Counted from the first letter of the stretch, positions 25,895 through 35,500 are shown. The stretch: 64,000 nt of DNA from Alistipes sp. (GCA_017536555.1 JAFXHE010000004.1:62001-126000); one strand, 5' to 3'. Numbers and translations: made by a program. The notes: generated by a model from the sequence alone, not told the origin.

Positions 25895-26533
25895 CTACTT
25901 GGTGAAACGAACAGCTATATATGCGCCGTCGAGGTTGTTTAGCACCTCCTTAATCATCAGCACAGTCTGGTCTGTGGCATACTTGGGCGACACCTTGACA
26001 AAGGCATCGACAGCATCACGGGCATTGAGCAACACCGTGAAGAGACCCCCCGCGAGCTTAATATAACCACCGCAACTAACCTTCGTATCATTGACGGTGA
26101 TGCTAATTGTCACAGCTCCCGTAGCCTCGTCGTAGGCATATCTACCCGAGCCTGAAGAGTCCTCCGTGGTGACAACAGCCGTACCATTACGACGCATCTG
26201 CAACTTGAAAGCACCAGAGGTAATGCCCTCGGCACGTAGTGCCTGCTCGATATATGGCTCTGCCTGTGTTAGCGCAAAGGCAGCAAGCTGATTTACACCA
26301 AGGTATTCAGCACCAACAGACTGATAACGCCACGTAGCAGCTATGTCGCGCGCCGAGGGCGCCGACTCTGCAATAAGCTGCAACGGTGTCTTAGGCTGCG
26401 TAGGCTGACTCTGCTGCGAGGCCGAGCCAAAGAGCGCGCCAAAGGCTTTAGAGAGGTCGAGCTGCGCCATAGCCTCGTGCGGCATAGCGACAGTTGCCAC
26501 AACCATAAGAAGTGTGATAATTAGTCGTCTCAT
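25895..26533 (-). CDS. DUF4923-family secreted protein (copy 1)
   Basis: A 212-residue protein with a signal peptide (MRRLIITLLMVVATVAMPHEAMAQ). Shared with the next gene are a WxYxxxGxEY/WSYSEPA segment, a short helical region ending near EGITSGAFKLQM, a TxxDSSGSGRYAYD turn and a hydrophobic tail. This fits the lipocalin-like DUF4923 family of Bacteroidales, of unknown function, probably periplasmic or outer-membrane associated. Assignment is from remembered family features. It follows copy 2 by 14 bases. Confidence 0.7.
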   Translation of the reverse strand: MRRLIITLLMVVATVAMPHEAMAQLDLSKAFGALFGSASQQSQPTQPKTPLQLIAESAPSARDIAATWRYQSVGAEYLGVNQLAAFALTQAEPYIEQALRAEGITSGAFKLQMRRNGTAVVTTEDSSGSGRYAYDEATGAVTISITVNDTKVSCGGYIKLAGGLFTVLLNARDAVDAFVKVSPKYATDQTVLMIKEVLNNLDGAYIAVRFTK

Positions 26534-26547
26534 AGCTATATGTGATA

Positions 26548-27147
26548 CTATTTTCTGTCAAACTCGAAGCCTACCATCATACCGTTGAAGCTGTTAACAA
26601 TCTTGGTGATGCCATTGAGGGCAGATACCTTTGAGCCGAGTTTCGACAAGAAGGTCATAAGCTTCGAGCAGTCGAAGACCAAGTCCAAAGAGTCGCCATC
26701 GAGATAGGCATAACCCTTCATTGTGCCGAGGTTAAGCAGCTTGGTAGAGTACTTAAGTTCGATGGCGTGTGTTGCAGCATCATAGGTATATGTACCCGAC
26801 AATGAGTGCTTGCCCATCTGCGCAGTAAAGCTCTTATCGGCGTTGAACACATACATACAAGAGCCACTTTTAATGCCAATAGCCTTATATACCTTCTCTA
26901 ACTTGGTCTCAACAGATGATGTAGCCGAAGAGGCAAGTGCATCTGTAAGAGCATTATCGCTGACGAGCTTAATAGCTGGCTCCGAGTAGCTCCACGTACC
27001 AGGCAACATAACCTCGGTAGCCTTACCACCTGTAGCCTCATCAATCAAAGCACCAGCAACCCCCTTAAGCGACTCCAGCAAATTCTGTGCAGAGACCGTG
27101 CCGCACATAACAAAGAGTGCCGCGAATAGAACTAATACCTTTTTCAT
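26548..27147 (-). CDS. DUF4923-family secreted protein (copy 2)
   Basis: A 199-residue paralogue of its downstream neighbour: signal MKKVLVLFAALFVMCGTVSAQ, then LLESLKGVAGALIDEATGG, a WSYSEPAIKLVSDNAL block, GIKSGSCMYVFNADKSF, GTYTYDAATHAIEL and the tail MMVGFEFDRK. The order of blocks matches copy 1, so they arose by tandem duplication. A start three codons upstream (27156) is possible. It lies 63 bases after nadE and may belong to the same unit. Confidence 0.7.
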   Translation of the reverse strand: MKKVLVLFAALFVMCGTVSAQNLLESLKGVAGALIDEATGGKATEVMLPGTWSYSEPAIKLVSDNALTDALASSATSSVETKLEKVYKAIGIKSGSCMYVFNADKSFTAQMGKHSLSGTYTYDAATHAIELKYSTKLLNLGTMKGYAYLDGDSLDLVFDCSKLMTFLSKLGSKVSALNGITKIVNSFNGMMVGFEFDRK

Positions 27148-27210
27148 ATTTTCCATCTATTTATTTAACAACTGTAAATCAAACGATTACGAAACGATTT
27201 TATTGTCTCG

Positions 27211-29160
27211 TTACTCGATAGCATCCAACTCGCGCTCAATCTCCTCAACCTCGGCGAGCCAAGCACGCTCCTGTGCATCTGACGGCATATGCAGGTCACC
27301 ACGTGGCGACAAGCCCACAGCACCAACCTTCGGGCCATCAGGCATAGCAGAACGCTTGAACTGCTGCGTGAAGAAGCGGTGGAAGAAGACCTTGAGCCAC
27401 TTGACAATAGTCCTCTTATCGTAGACACCCTCAAAGGCGATAGATGCCAGCATAGCAATCTTTCCAGGTGAGTAGCGACGACGCAGCGTGCAGTACAAGA
27501 AGAAGTCGTGAAGCTCGTAGGGGCCAACGACATTCTCTGTAATTTGCGATATATTGCCATCAGCCGTTGCTGGCAAGAGCTCGGGGCTAACAGGTGTAGC
27601 CACAACATCGAGCAACGCCTCGCGCAACACACCCTCGGCACGGTTCATAGCATACCAATCGACCATATAGCGCACCAGGGTCTTGGGCACTGACGAGTTG
27701 ATGCCGTACATAGACATCTGGTCGCCGTTGTATGTAGCCCAGCCTAAAGCAAGCTCACTCATATCGCCTGTGCCGATAACCATACCGCCACACATATTAG
27801 CGACATCCATAAGTATCTGTGTGCGCTCGCGCGCCTGCGAGTTCTCATAGGCGACATTGCGCTCCGCAGCGTCAAGACCGATATCCTTGAAGTGCTGCTC
27901 ACAGGCCTCACGTATAGGTATCTCGCGCAGCGTACAACCAAGCTCCTTAACCATCTTAAGGGCATTCTGGTAGGTGCGATCAGTAGTGCCAAAGCCTGGC
28001 ATTGTGACACCTATGATACCCTTGCGGTCAAGACCCAACATATCGAAGGTGTCGCACACAGCCAAGAGTGCCAATGTAGAGTCAAGACCTCCCGATATGC
28101 CGATAACTGCGGTGTTACAACGTGTATGCTCAAGACGCTGCGCCAAAGCAGCCGACTGTATTGCAAAGACCTCACGACAGTGGACTGCACGTGCCGCCTC
28201 ATCCTCGGGAACGAAGTACAGAGGCTCGATATGGCGGCGAACATCGCCGTGATAGCATATCTCGTCAACGTCAATCTCAACGACACGCATCTCGGGAGCC
28301 TCGGGATAGTAGAAGGTGTTACGCGCAGTACGGCGCGTAGAGATATACTCAACGTCGATATCGCAGATAACCATACGGTCATCACGCTTGAAACGCTCAC
28401 TGACACCCAGTACACGACCAAGCTCGGCAACAACAGCGTTACCAGCGAAGACAAGGTCGCTCGACGACTCACCGTGACCCGACGACGCGTAGATATAGGC
28501 AGCCATAGTACGCGACGACTGCTCGGCGATAAGCGAGATGAGGTAGTCGTGCTTACACACCGACTCGGGCGATGCCGAGAGGTTAAACAGCAACTTCGCA
28601 CCCTGCACTGCCTGCATAGATGACGGTGGTACGGGTACCCACATATCCTCACATATCTCAACACCGAACTCTACGCCGTGTATGTCGAACATAAGGTCGC
28701 TACCAAAGGGGCACTCCTGACCTGCAAAGCGGATGTGACGATCCTTGATAGAGTAGCCAGATACCCACCAACGAAGCTCCGAGAACTCGCCATAGTTGGG
28801 TATGTATGACTTTGGAACGATACCCCACAGGCGACCCTGACCAAAGACGGCAGCACAGTTATACAGGCGGTCAGCATAGACAACGGGCAGACCCACAATA
28901 CCGATAGTAGGGATGTCGACACACTCCTCCATAAGCCACTGCAACGCCTTCTCGGCATCGCTCAACAGCTTCTTCTGAAGTATCATATCGCCGCAGGTGT
29001 AACCCACCAACGACAACTCGGGCATAACAACAACCTCGACACCCTCACGGAAGGCATCCTCCATAATCTTGAGAGCTCCCTCGGCGTTGCGATGGGCGTC
29101 GGCAATGTGCACGCGTGGCACAGCTGCCGCAACTCTCATATATCCGTAAATATTATTCAT
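27211..29160 (-). CDS. nadE: Glutamine-dependent NAD+ synthetase
   Basis: A 649-residue two-domain enzyme converting deamido-NAD to NAD with ammonia from glutamine. The N-terminal nitrilase-type glutaminase (about 1-280) shows VVVMPELSLVGYTCGD (catalytic Glu), PKSYIPNYGEFSE (Lys) and GVEICEDMWVP (Cys). The synthetase domain (about 320-649) has the ATP loop VIGISGGLDSTLALLAV and GTGDMSELALGW. Length is in the normal range for the glutaminase-fused class. It lies 63 bases after pepT. Confidence 0.96.
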   Translation of the reverse strand: MNNIYGYMRVAAAVPRVHIADAHRNAEGALKIMEDAFREGVEVVVMPELSLVGYTCGDMILQKKLLSDAEKALQWLMEECVDIPTIGIVGLPVVYADRLYNCAAVFGQGRLWGIVPKSYIPNYGEFSELRWWVSGYSIKDRHIRFAGQECPFGSDLMFDIHGVEFGVEICEDMWVPVPPSSMQAVQGAKLLFNLSASPESVCKHDYLISLIAEQSSRTMAAYIYASSGHGESSSDLVFAGNAVVAELGRVLGVSERFKRDDRMVICDIDVEYISTRRTARNTFYYPEAPEMRVVEIDVDEICYHGDVRRHIEPLYFVPEDEAARAVHCREVFAIQSAALAQRLEHTRCNTAVIGISGGLDSTLALLAVCDTFDMLGLDRKGIIGVTMPGFGTTDRTYQNALKMVKELGCTLREIPIREACEQHFKDIGLDAAERNVAYENSQARERTQILMDVANMCGGMVIGTGDMSELALGWATYNGDQMSMYGINSSVPKTLVRYMVDWYAMNRAEGVLREALLDVVATPVSPELLPATADGNISQITENVVGPYELHDFFLYCTLRRRYSPGKIAMLASIAFEGVYDKRTIVKWLKVFFHRFFTQQFKRSAMPDGPKVGAVGLSPRGDLHMPSDAQERAWLAEVEEIERELDAIE

Positions 29161-29223
29161 AGCAAAGTATGGTTTAAGGTGTAGGCTACAACGCTACTCA
29201 CATCGTAGCCCATATAACGGCTG

Positions 29224-30441
29224 CTACTCTGCCCAGATACGAGCAAGGTTGATGATGACGTTCATCGCCTTGTTCATAGTCGTAAGCGACGCATACTCAT
29301 ATCTGCCGTGGAAGTTCATACCACCAGTAAAGAGGTTGGGGCAAGGAAGACCCATAAACGACAAGCGTGAGCCATCGGTACCACCACGAATAGGCTTAAC
29401 GGTAGGCTTAACACCCGCCTCCAACATAGCCTTCTTCGCCTTCTCGATTACGCGAGGATGTGGCTCGACCATCTTGCGCATATTGTAGTACTGGTCTTTG
29501 AGAGTAAGCACCAAAACGTGCTCACCATACTTTCTCTGCAAGAAGTTTACGACATCCCACATAAGCTGCTTCTTATGCTCAAACTTATCAGAGTCATGGT
29601 CACGGATGATATAGTTAATCTCTGCCTCCTCGACGCTACCAGAGATACCCACACAGTGGAAGAAGCCCTCGTAGCCCTCGGTGAACTGCGGACGGTCACC
29701 CGCAGGCAACATACCGTTAAGCTCGGTGGCGATGTCGATAGCGTTAATCATCTTATTCTTGGCTGCACCAGGGTGAACGTTACGACCCTTAATCTGAATC
29801 TTTGCACCTGCGGCATTGAAGTTCTCATACTCCAACTCGCCCTCCATACCGCCATCCATAGTGTAGGCGAAGTCTGCGGCAAACTTCTCAACAGAGAAGT
29901 AGTCTACGCCGCGACCAATCTCCTCATCGGGAGTAAAGCCAACGCGAATCTTGCCGTGTGCCACCTCGGGGTGCTTCTTGAGCCACTCCATAGCGGTAAC
30001 AATCTCGGCAACACCAGCCTTATCGTCAGCACCAAGCAGCGTAGTGCCGTCGGTGTGGATAAGGGTATGACCCTTGAAGAACTTAAGCTCGGGAAACTCC
30101 TCGACCTTGAGCCATACGTCGTGACCAAGCATAATGTCACGTCCGTCGTACTCCTCGATGATATGGGGCTTAACATTTGCGCCACTCATATCGGGAGATG
30201 TATCTACGTGCGAGATAAAGCCAATGGTAGGAACATTCTCCTTACCAGGTGTGGCGGGAAGTGTAGCCATAACGTAGCCATACTCGTCCATAGTGACATC
30301 CTCCAAACCGATGGTCTCAAGCTCCTCCTTGAGGTAGCGGAGCAATACGAGCTGCTTCTCTGTCGAGGGATAGCTCTCGCTACGCTCGTCAGACTGTGTA
30401 TCAAAAGATACGTACTTTAAAAATCTATTTTTCAGTTCCAT
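29224..30441 (-). CDS. pepT: Peptidase T (tripeptide aminopeptidase)
   Basis: A 405-residue M20B enzyme that removes the N-terminal residue of tripeptides in the cytoplasm. The dizinc ligands and general base are visible: FISHVDTSPD (His, Asp), LLGADDKAGVAE (bridging Asp), TPDEEIGRG (Glu-Glu) and AYTMDGGMEGELEYENFNAA. The late GGTDGSRLSFMG also fits. It starts 25 bases after the OPT transporter ends, which suggests uptake and cleavage of small peptides by one unit. Confidence 0.96.
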   Translation of the reverse strand: MELKNRFLKYVSFDTQSDERSESYPSTEKQLVLLRYLKEELETIGLEDVTMDEYGYVMATLPATPGKENVPTIGFISHVDTSPDMSGANVKPHIIEEYDGRDIMLGHDVWLKVEEFPELKFFKGHTLIHTDGTTLLGADDKAGVAEIVTAMEWLKKHPEVAHGKIRVGFTPDEEIGRGVDYFSVEKFAADFAYTMDGGMEGELEYENFNAAGAKIQIKGRNVHPGAAKNKMINAIDIATELNGMLPAGDRPQFTEGYEGFFHCVGISGSVEEAEINYIIRDHDSDKFEHKKQLMWDVVNFLQRKYGEHVLVLTLKDQYYNMRKMVEPHPRVIEKAKKAMLEAGVKPTVKPIRGGTDGSRLSFMGLPCPNLFTGGMNFHGRYEYASLTTMNKAMNVIINLARIWAE

Positions 30442-30466
30442 ATAGCGTTAGTCTAATTATCTGTTA

Positions 30467-32452
30467 TTACTCTCCAATCTTCGCCTTGCGTGAATGCCAG
30501 ATGAAGTATGCTATGATTGCAATGTACATCACAATACCGAGGTACTCTGCGCCAGATGTGCCTGCCCAGCCCTCAAGAGTCCAGTTGATACCCACAAAGG
30601 CGAGGATAGCACTTACCACACCCATCAATGCGCCACCAGCAATGAAGCCCGATGCGATGAGCGTACCACGATTGTTGTTTGCCTTTGCCTGCTCTGAATC
30701 CTTATGGCGGTTAACAGCCCAAGAGACCAAACCACCCACAACCAGCGGCGCATTTAGCTCCATAGGGATAAACATACCGAGTGCAAAGGGCAGTGCGGGA
30801 ACCTTCAAGAAGGTAAGCAATAGTGCTATGAGAGCACCCACGCCATAGAGCAACCACGGCGTGGCACCACCTGTCATCAACGGCTTGATAACAGCCGCCA
30901 TAGCATTAGCCTGCGGTGCTACAAGGGCATTTTCACCAACAAAGCCGTAGGTCTTATTCATAATAATCATAACACCTGCAACAGTAGCTGCCGATACAAA
31001 TGTGCCGACAAACTTCCATGTCTCCTGCTTGCGGGGTGTTGTACCAAGCCAATAGCCAATCTTAAGGTCGGTGATAAAGCCACCAGCCATAGAGAGAGCT
31101 GTACATACCACGCCACCGATGACAAGTGCGGCAATCATACCACTCTGACCCTCAAGACCCACAGATACGAGTACCAATGATGAGAGGATAAGTGTCATAA
31201 GCGTCATACCCGACACGGGGTTAGAGCCTACAATAGCGATTGCGTTGGCAGCAACGGTAGTAAAGAGGAAGGCGATGACAAAGACGATAAGAAGTGCCAC
31301 GATGGTCTGGAACCAGTTGTTAAGAACGCCAAACTGGAAGAAGAAGAGTGTAGCAACAAGCGTAGCGACGATAATAGTCATAATGGTCTTCATACGGATA
31401 TCCTGCTGCGTGCGAGGCTCTTCAACAGATGCCGACTTACCACCAAGCTCACTCTTTGCCAGCGACAACGCGCTCTTGATGATGCCCGCCTGACGGATAA
31501 TGCCGATAAGACCAGCCATAGCGATACCACCGATACCAATAGGACGACCAATCTCACGGAAGATGCCCTCGGGGGTATTAAGCTCTGCGGGGTTGATACC
31601 CATACCTACGAGCGTGTCGTTGATGCTGGCAGCATCAAACAGCGACAACAGCGGATTGACAAGCGGAATGACAACAAACCACACCAAAGCCGAACCACCA
31701 GCGATGATAAGCGCGTACTTCAAGCCGATGATATAGCCAAGACCGAGCACAGCAGCCGACGTATTAAGACCCAGCGTCAACTTTGCCTTGGCAGCGAGAG
31801 CCTGACCCCAGCCCCACATCTGCGTAGATATTGAAGAGACCCACGCGCCGAATGTAGAGACGATAAAGTCGTAAAGACCACCGATAAGACCTGCGGTAAC
31901 AAGAATCTTTGCCTGCGAGCCGCCCTTCTCACCAGATACGAGCACCTCGGTAGTAGCTGTCGCCTCGGGGAAGGGGTACTTACCGTGCATCTGCTTAACG
32001 AAATATTTGCGGAATGGGATAAGGAGCACAATACCGAGGATACCTCCCAACAATGATGACAGGAAGACCTGATAGAACTTGGCATCAAGACCAAGGATGT
32101 AGAGCGCGGGCAGTGTGAAGATAGCACCTGCCACGATAACTCCCGACGATGCACCGATAGACTGAATGATGACATTCTGTCCGAGCATATTCTTCTTGCC
32201 GCGCATCTGACCCAAGCCAACAGCGATAATGGCAATAGGGATTGCAGCCTCAAAGACCTGACCCACCTTAAGACCGAGGTAGGCTGCAGCAGCCGAGAAT
32301 ATTACAGCCATAATAATACCCACAGTCACAGAGTATGGCGTAACCTCCACTGGTGACTGCTCTGCGCCCATAATAGGCTGATACTCCTCGCCCGCACGAA
32401 GCTCACGATAGGCGTTCTCGGGGAGCGATGTTTTAGGTTGTTGGTTTTGCAT
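30467..32452 (-). CDS. OPT-family oligopeptide transporter
   Basis: A 661-residue polytopic protein with about 15-16 membrane helices and no signal peptide. The opening YRELRAGEEYQPIM, PYSVTVGIIMAVIFSAAAAYLGLKVGQ, and FPEATATTEVLVSGEKGG are typical of prokaryotic OPT transporters. The family imports short peptides or metal-chelate complexes. Placement directly before pepT favours peptides (inference). It has its own promoter, and the whole minus-strand run down to the DUF4923 genes may depend on it. Confidence 0.93.
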   Translation of the reverse strand: MQNQQPKTSLPENAYRELRAGEEYQPIMGAEQSPVEVTPYSVTVGIIMAVIFSAAAAYLGLKVGQVFEAAIPIAIIAVGLGQMRGKKNMLGQNVIIQSIGASSGVIVAGAIFTLPALYILGLDAKFYQVFLSSLLGGILGIVLLIPFRKYFVKQMHGKYPFPEATATTEVLVSGEKGGSQAKILVTAGLIGGLYDFIVSTFGAWVSSISTQMWGWGQALAAKAKLTLGLNTSAAVLGLGYIIGLKYALIIAGGSALVWFVVIPLVNPLLSLFDAASINDTLVGMGINPAELNTPEGIFREIGRPIGIGGIAMAGLIGIIRQAGIIKSALSLAKSELGGKSASVEEPRTQQDIRMKTIMTIIVATLVATLFFFQFGVLNNWFQTIVALLIVFVIAFLFTTVAANAIAIVGSNPVSGMTLMTLILSSLVLVSVGLEGQSGMIAALVIGGVVCTALSMAGGFITDLKIGYWLGTTPRKQETWKFVGTFVSAATVAGVMIIMNKTYGFVGENALVAPQANAMAAVIKPLMTGGATPWLLYGVGALIALLLTFLKVPALPFALGMFIPMELNAPLVVGGLVSWAVNRHKDSEQAKANNNRGTLIASGFIAGGALMGVVSAILAFVGINWTLEGWAGTSGAEYLGIVMYIAIIAYFIWHSRKAKIGE

Positions 32453-32512
32453 AGTTTATCTGTTTTTAAGTTTGTACTTCACGCCTGCGCTCGTTACGCG
32501 CATATAATCATA

Positions 32513-32544
32513 CAAAGATAGACTTTTTTATTCAAAAAAGCAAC
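32513..32544 (-). promoter_or_regulatory. Promoter of the OPT-pepT unit
   Basis: Minus strand: GTTG (32544-32541), 20 bases, TATCTTTG (32520-32513), about 60 bases before the ATG. Confidence 0.65.
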
Positions 32545-32562
32545 GCATTACACATATTTTTA

Positions 32563-32570
32563 TACCTTTG
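32563..32570 (+). promoter_or_regulatory. Possible upstream -7 element before the TonB receptor
   Basis: TACCTTTG matches the -7 consensus but lacks a clear TTTG partner. It lies upstream of the palindrome at 32593-32630 and could be a second start for the receptor gene. Confidence 0.35.
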
Positions 32571-32592
32571 CTGCCCTAAAATATGGGGTAAA

Positions 32593-32630
32593 CCTGTGAA
32601 TAATACCAACATTATGGTATGTTTAACAGG
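32593..32630. promoter_or_regulatory. Hyphenated palindrome (candidate operator) before the TonB receptor
   Basis: Outer arms CCTGT / ACAGG and inner arms ATACCA / TGGTAT (6-base centre) share one axis near 32611. It lies between two -7 matches and about 100 bases before the ATG. Placement suggests a binding site for a dimeric regulator; a transcript hairpin is the alternative. Confidence 0.5.
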
Positions 32631-32651
32631 AAAATTAGCCATTAAATGCTA

Positions 32652-32682
32652 TTGTCAGGGTACAACGAACAGAATACCTTTG
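32652..32682 (+). promoter_or_regulatory. Promoter of the TonB-dependent receptor
   Basis: TTG (32652-32654), 20 bases, TACCTTTG (32675-32682). The predicted start site is near 32689, 36 bases before the ATG at 32725. Confidence 0.7.
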
Positions 32683-32724
32683 CACCGTGAAAAATAGCAA
32701 ACTAAACCAGGAAGATAACCAGAT

Positions 32725-35061
32725 ATGAAAAGACTTATCATTGCCTCATTTGCGATGCTTATGCCACTGCTTGCGGCAGCATCTACACCCATTACAAATG
32801 AGACTACCGTAGAGGTAGCAGGTCAAAACCCACAGAAGCGAGCAACAGATGCAAATGTGACAGGACACGTCATCGCCGCAGAGACTGGAGAGCACCTGCC
32901 CTATGCAACAGTGGCTATTAAGGGCACAACGATAGGTTGTGCAGCCGACGGTACAGGACACTTCCACTTGAGCAACCTCCCCGAAGGCGACCACACGCTG
33001 GTTGTGTCGGCTGTGGGCTACCGCACAGTGGAGATGCCCATACACGCAAAGCCCAAGCATACATTAGAGCTAAACTTCACACTCATCGAGTCTACGCTCA
33101 TTGTCGACGAGGTAGTGGTGTCGGCAACACGCAACGAGACAAACCGTCGCAAGACCTCAACAGTGGTCAACGTAGCCTCAACAAAGCTCTTTGAGGGCAC
33201 CGCCTCGGCAAACCTCTCGGAGGCAATGAGCTTTCAGTCGGGACTTCGCATAGAGAACACTTGCGGAAACTGTGGCGCACCACAGCTCCGCATAAATGGT
33301 TTGGAGGGTCAGTACTCACAGATTTTGCTCGATAGCCGAGCAATATTCTCATCGCTTGCCGCCGTATATGGTCTTGACCTATTGCCCGTTGCAATGGTTG
33401 AGCGCGTAGAGGTGATACGTGGTGGCGGCTCGGCACTCTTCGGCTCGTCAGCAATTGGCGGCGTGGTAAATATCATCACCAAAGACCCTGTGCGCAACAC
33501 CCTATCATTGGCAAATACGTCCAATATTATGAAGGACGGCACGCCCGACATCAACACCTCGATAGGTGGTGCCTTTGTGTCGGACGACTACAAGATGGGA
33601 GCATACGTCTTCGGACAGGTCAAGTCGCGCGGTGCGTATGACCGCAACGAGGATGGTTTCTCGGATCTCACAAAGCTCCAGTCAGAGACAATGGGCTTCC
33701 GCGCATACTACAAGACATCGGCATACTCGCGCCTTACAGCCGAGTACCACCACATCCACGAGTTCCGACGCGGCGGCGACAACCTCGACATAGCCCCACA
33801 TATGGCGATGATATGCGAGCAACTCGACCACAACATCGACGGCGGCGGTCTTAAGTTTGACATCTTTCCCTCGATACGTCACCGCGCCAGCGCATACGTA
33901 TCGGCACAGGGCATCAACCGCTCAAGCTACTTCGGTGCAGATATGAACCCCGATGCATACGGTACTACACGCGACTTCACAATCGTAGGCGGCGTGCAGT
34001 ACACCTTCAACTACAAGGCGGGACTCCCCGCGGAGCTTACAGTGGGTGCAGAGTACAACTACAACAACCTCAACGACTACTACATAGCCACAGAGCGTCG
34101 CCTTTTGCAGCAGACACAGACCTACGGCGTCTTTGCACAGAACGAGTGGAAGAGCGATAAGTTCAACGCCCTCATAGGCTTCCGCCTTGATAAGCACAAT
34201 ATGATATCAAAGCCCATATTCTCACCACGTGCGACGCTGCGTTACAGCCCCATTGAGGATTTGAGCTTGCGTGCAAGCTACTCGAGTGGCTACCGCGCAC
34301 CACAGGCATACAACGAGGACCTACATATAGACGCACTCAACCATACCGTATCTATTATACGTCTAGCCGATGACCTTCGTCCCGAGTACTCACACTCTAT
34401 GAGCCTCTCGGCAGACTACTATCACAACTTTGGTCGCTTGCAGACAAACTTTATGTTGGAGGGATTTTACACCATTCTCGACGATGTATTCACACTTGAG
34501 AAGGTCGGCTTTGACGATCAGGGCAACACCATCAAGGAGCGTCGCAATGCATCAGGAGCAACAGTTGGTGGCGTGACATTGGAGGCGAAGTTAGGCATCG
34601 ACAAGGTATTTGATATTCAGCTTGGCTACACCTACCAGCAGAGCCGCTACAAGGAGCCCGAGCAGTGGTCAGAGGATGTTGCTGCACAGCGCACAATGTT
34701 CCGCTCGCCCGACCACTACGGCTACCTAACATCAAACTTCTTCATCACAAAGCAGTTGCAGGCATCGCTCTTTGGCACCTTCACAGGCCCTATGCTCGTG
34801 CAGCACAACGCCTACTCGATTGGTGATGTGGAGTATGGCGACTCGGAGCACACAACAGAGCCATTCTGGGATATGGGTATTAAGTTTGGCTACACATTCC
34901 ACCTCACGCGCATCATCAATTTAGAGATAAACGCAGGTGTGAAGAATATCTTTGATATGTACCAGAAGGATATTGACGTGGGTGCAGGACGCGACTCGGC
35001 ATATATCTATGGCCCCTCGCTACCACGCACATACTTCGTAGGCGTAAAGCTCTATCTATAA
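32725..35061 (+). CDS. TonB-dependent receptor with N-terminal carboxypeptidase-like domain
   Basis: A 778-residue outer-membrane receptor. Order: signal peptide (to about residue 20); CarboxypepD_reg-like Ig fold (VTGHVIAAETGEHLPYATVAIKGT to LVVSAVGYRTVE); a TonB-box-like link (IVDEVVVSATRN); plug (FEGTASANLSEAMSFQSGLRIENT, CGNCG, LLPVAMVERVEVIRGGGSALFGSSAIGGVVNI); and a 22-strand barrel ending YFVGVKLYL. SSGYRAPQAYNEDLH in the barrel is also common in iron/haem-type receptors. There is no SusD gene, so glycan uptake is less likely than a metal complex, cofactor or vitamin (inference). Confidence 0.92.
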   Translation: MKRLIIASFAMLMPLLAAASTPITNETTVEVAGQNPQKRATDANVTGHVIAAETGEHLPYATVAIKGTTIGCAADGTGHFHLSNLPEGDHTLVVSAVGYRTVEMPIHAKPKHTLELNFTLIESTLIVDEVVVSATRNETNRRKTSTVVNVASTKLFEGTASANLSEAMSFQSGLRIENTCGNCGAPQLRINGLEGQYSQILLDSRAIFSSLAAVYGLDLLPVAMVERVEVIRGGGSALFGSSAIGGVVNIITKDPVRNTLSLANTSNIMKDGTPDINTSIGGAFVSDDYKMGAYVFGQVKSRGAYDRNEDGFSDLTKLQSETMGFRAYYKTSAYSRLTAEYHHIHEFRRGGDNLDIAPHMAMICEQLDHNIDGGGLKFDIFPSIRHRASAYVSAQGINRSSYFGADMNPDAYGTTRDFTIVGGVQYTFNYKAGLPAELTVGAEYNYNNLNDYYIATERRLLQQTQTYGVFAQNEWKSDKFNALIGFRLDKHNMISKPIFSPRATLRYSPIEDLSLRASYSSGYRAPQAYNEDLHIDALNHTVSIIRLADDLRPEYSHSMSLSADYYHNFGRLQTNFMLEGFYTILDDVFTLEKVGFDDQGNTIKERRNASGATVGGVTLEAKLGIDKVFDIQLGYTYQQSRYKEPEQWSEDVAAQRTMFRSPDHYGYLTSNFFITKQLQASLFGTFTGPMLVQHNAYSIGDVEYGDSEHTTEPFWDMGIKFGYTFHLTRIINLEINAGVKNIFDMYQKDIDVGAGRDSAYIYGPSLPRTYFVGVKLYL

Positions 35062-35091
35062 GCTGTCTACAAGCACACAATACCACAAAAC

Positions 35092-35124
35092 AAGGGTGTT
35101 AGACGACGTGTCCGACACCCTTTT
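35092..35124. terminator. Bidirectional terminator between the TonB receptor and rnpB
   Basis: AAGGGTGT / ACACCCTT (8 bp) with a 15-base loop. TTTTAAGTT follows on the plus strand; TTGTTTTG follows on the minus strand, after the 3' end of the RNase P RNA. Confidence 0.75.
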
Positions 35125-35149
35125 AAGTTACCCTTGCGGGCACTATTTT

Positions 35150-35497
35150 GGCATACGCTATAAGCCGAGTTCTGTACTCCGCCGAGGCAGAGCCTCTATC
35201 ATTTATCTACGACAGCAATCACTTGCAGCCTCCAGCAACCTACCCCCCGACATTGGACGAGCAACCCTTAATTGTCGGTATACATGGTCTTGCAACCCAC
35301 GAGGCGTACAGCCGAGGAGTATTGCTACCCTCGCGGTGGGCTCTTACCCCGCCTTCTCACCCTTACCCTTGCGGGCGGTCATTCTCTTCTACACTACTAT
35401 ACTCTCACGAGTATCAAGCCGTTAACTTGCGTGGTGCTCTATGTTGCTCGGACTTTCCTCCCCCACCTTGCGGTGGCAGCGATAGAGCGCGTATGCG
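35150..35497 (-). ncRNA. rnpB: RNase P RNA (class A)
   Basis: The catalytic RNA that trims tRNA 5' leaders. On the minus strand the 5' P4 motif GAGGAAAGTCCGAGC (35460-35446) and the 3' universal motif ACAGAACTCGGCTTAT (about 35177-35162) are both present, about 270 bases apart. The ends pair as helix P1: GCATACGC (35496-35489) with GCGTATGC (35158-35151). Total length is about 347 bases, normal for Bacteroidetes. A -7 element lies just upstream at 35501-35508. Confidence 0.95.
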
Positions 35498-35500
35498 GCG

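Noticed and set aside
27892-28623. Plus-strand frame of 243 codons opposite nadE
   Set aside because: Antisense to an intact NAD synthetase; no motif of its own.
29458-30420. Plus-strand frame of 320 codons opposite pepT
   Set aside because: The opposite strand encodes PepT with all metal ligands; the frame is a by-product of codon bias.
32571-32724. Riboswitch before the TonB receptor
   Set aside because: I looked for a cobalamin box or other known aptamer core and saw none; the only structure is the palindrome.
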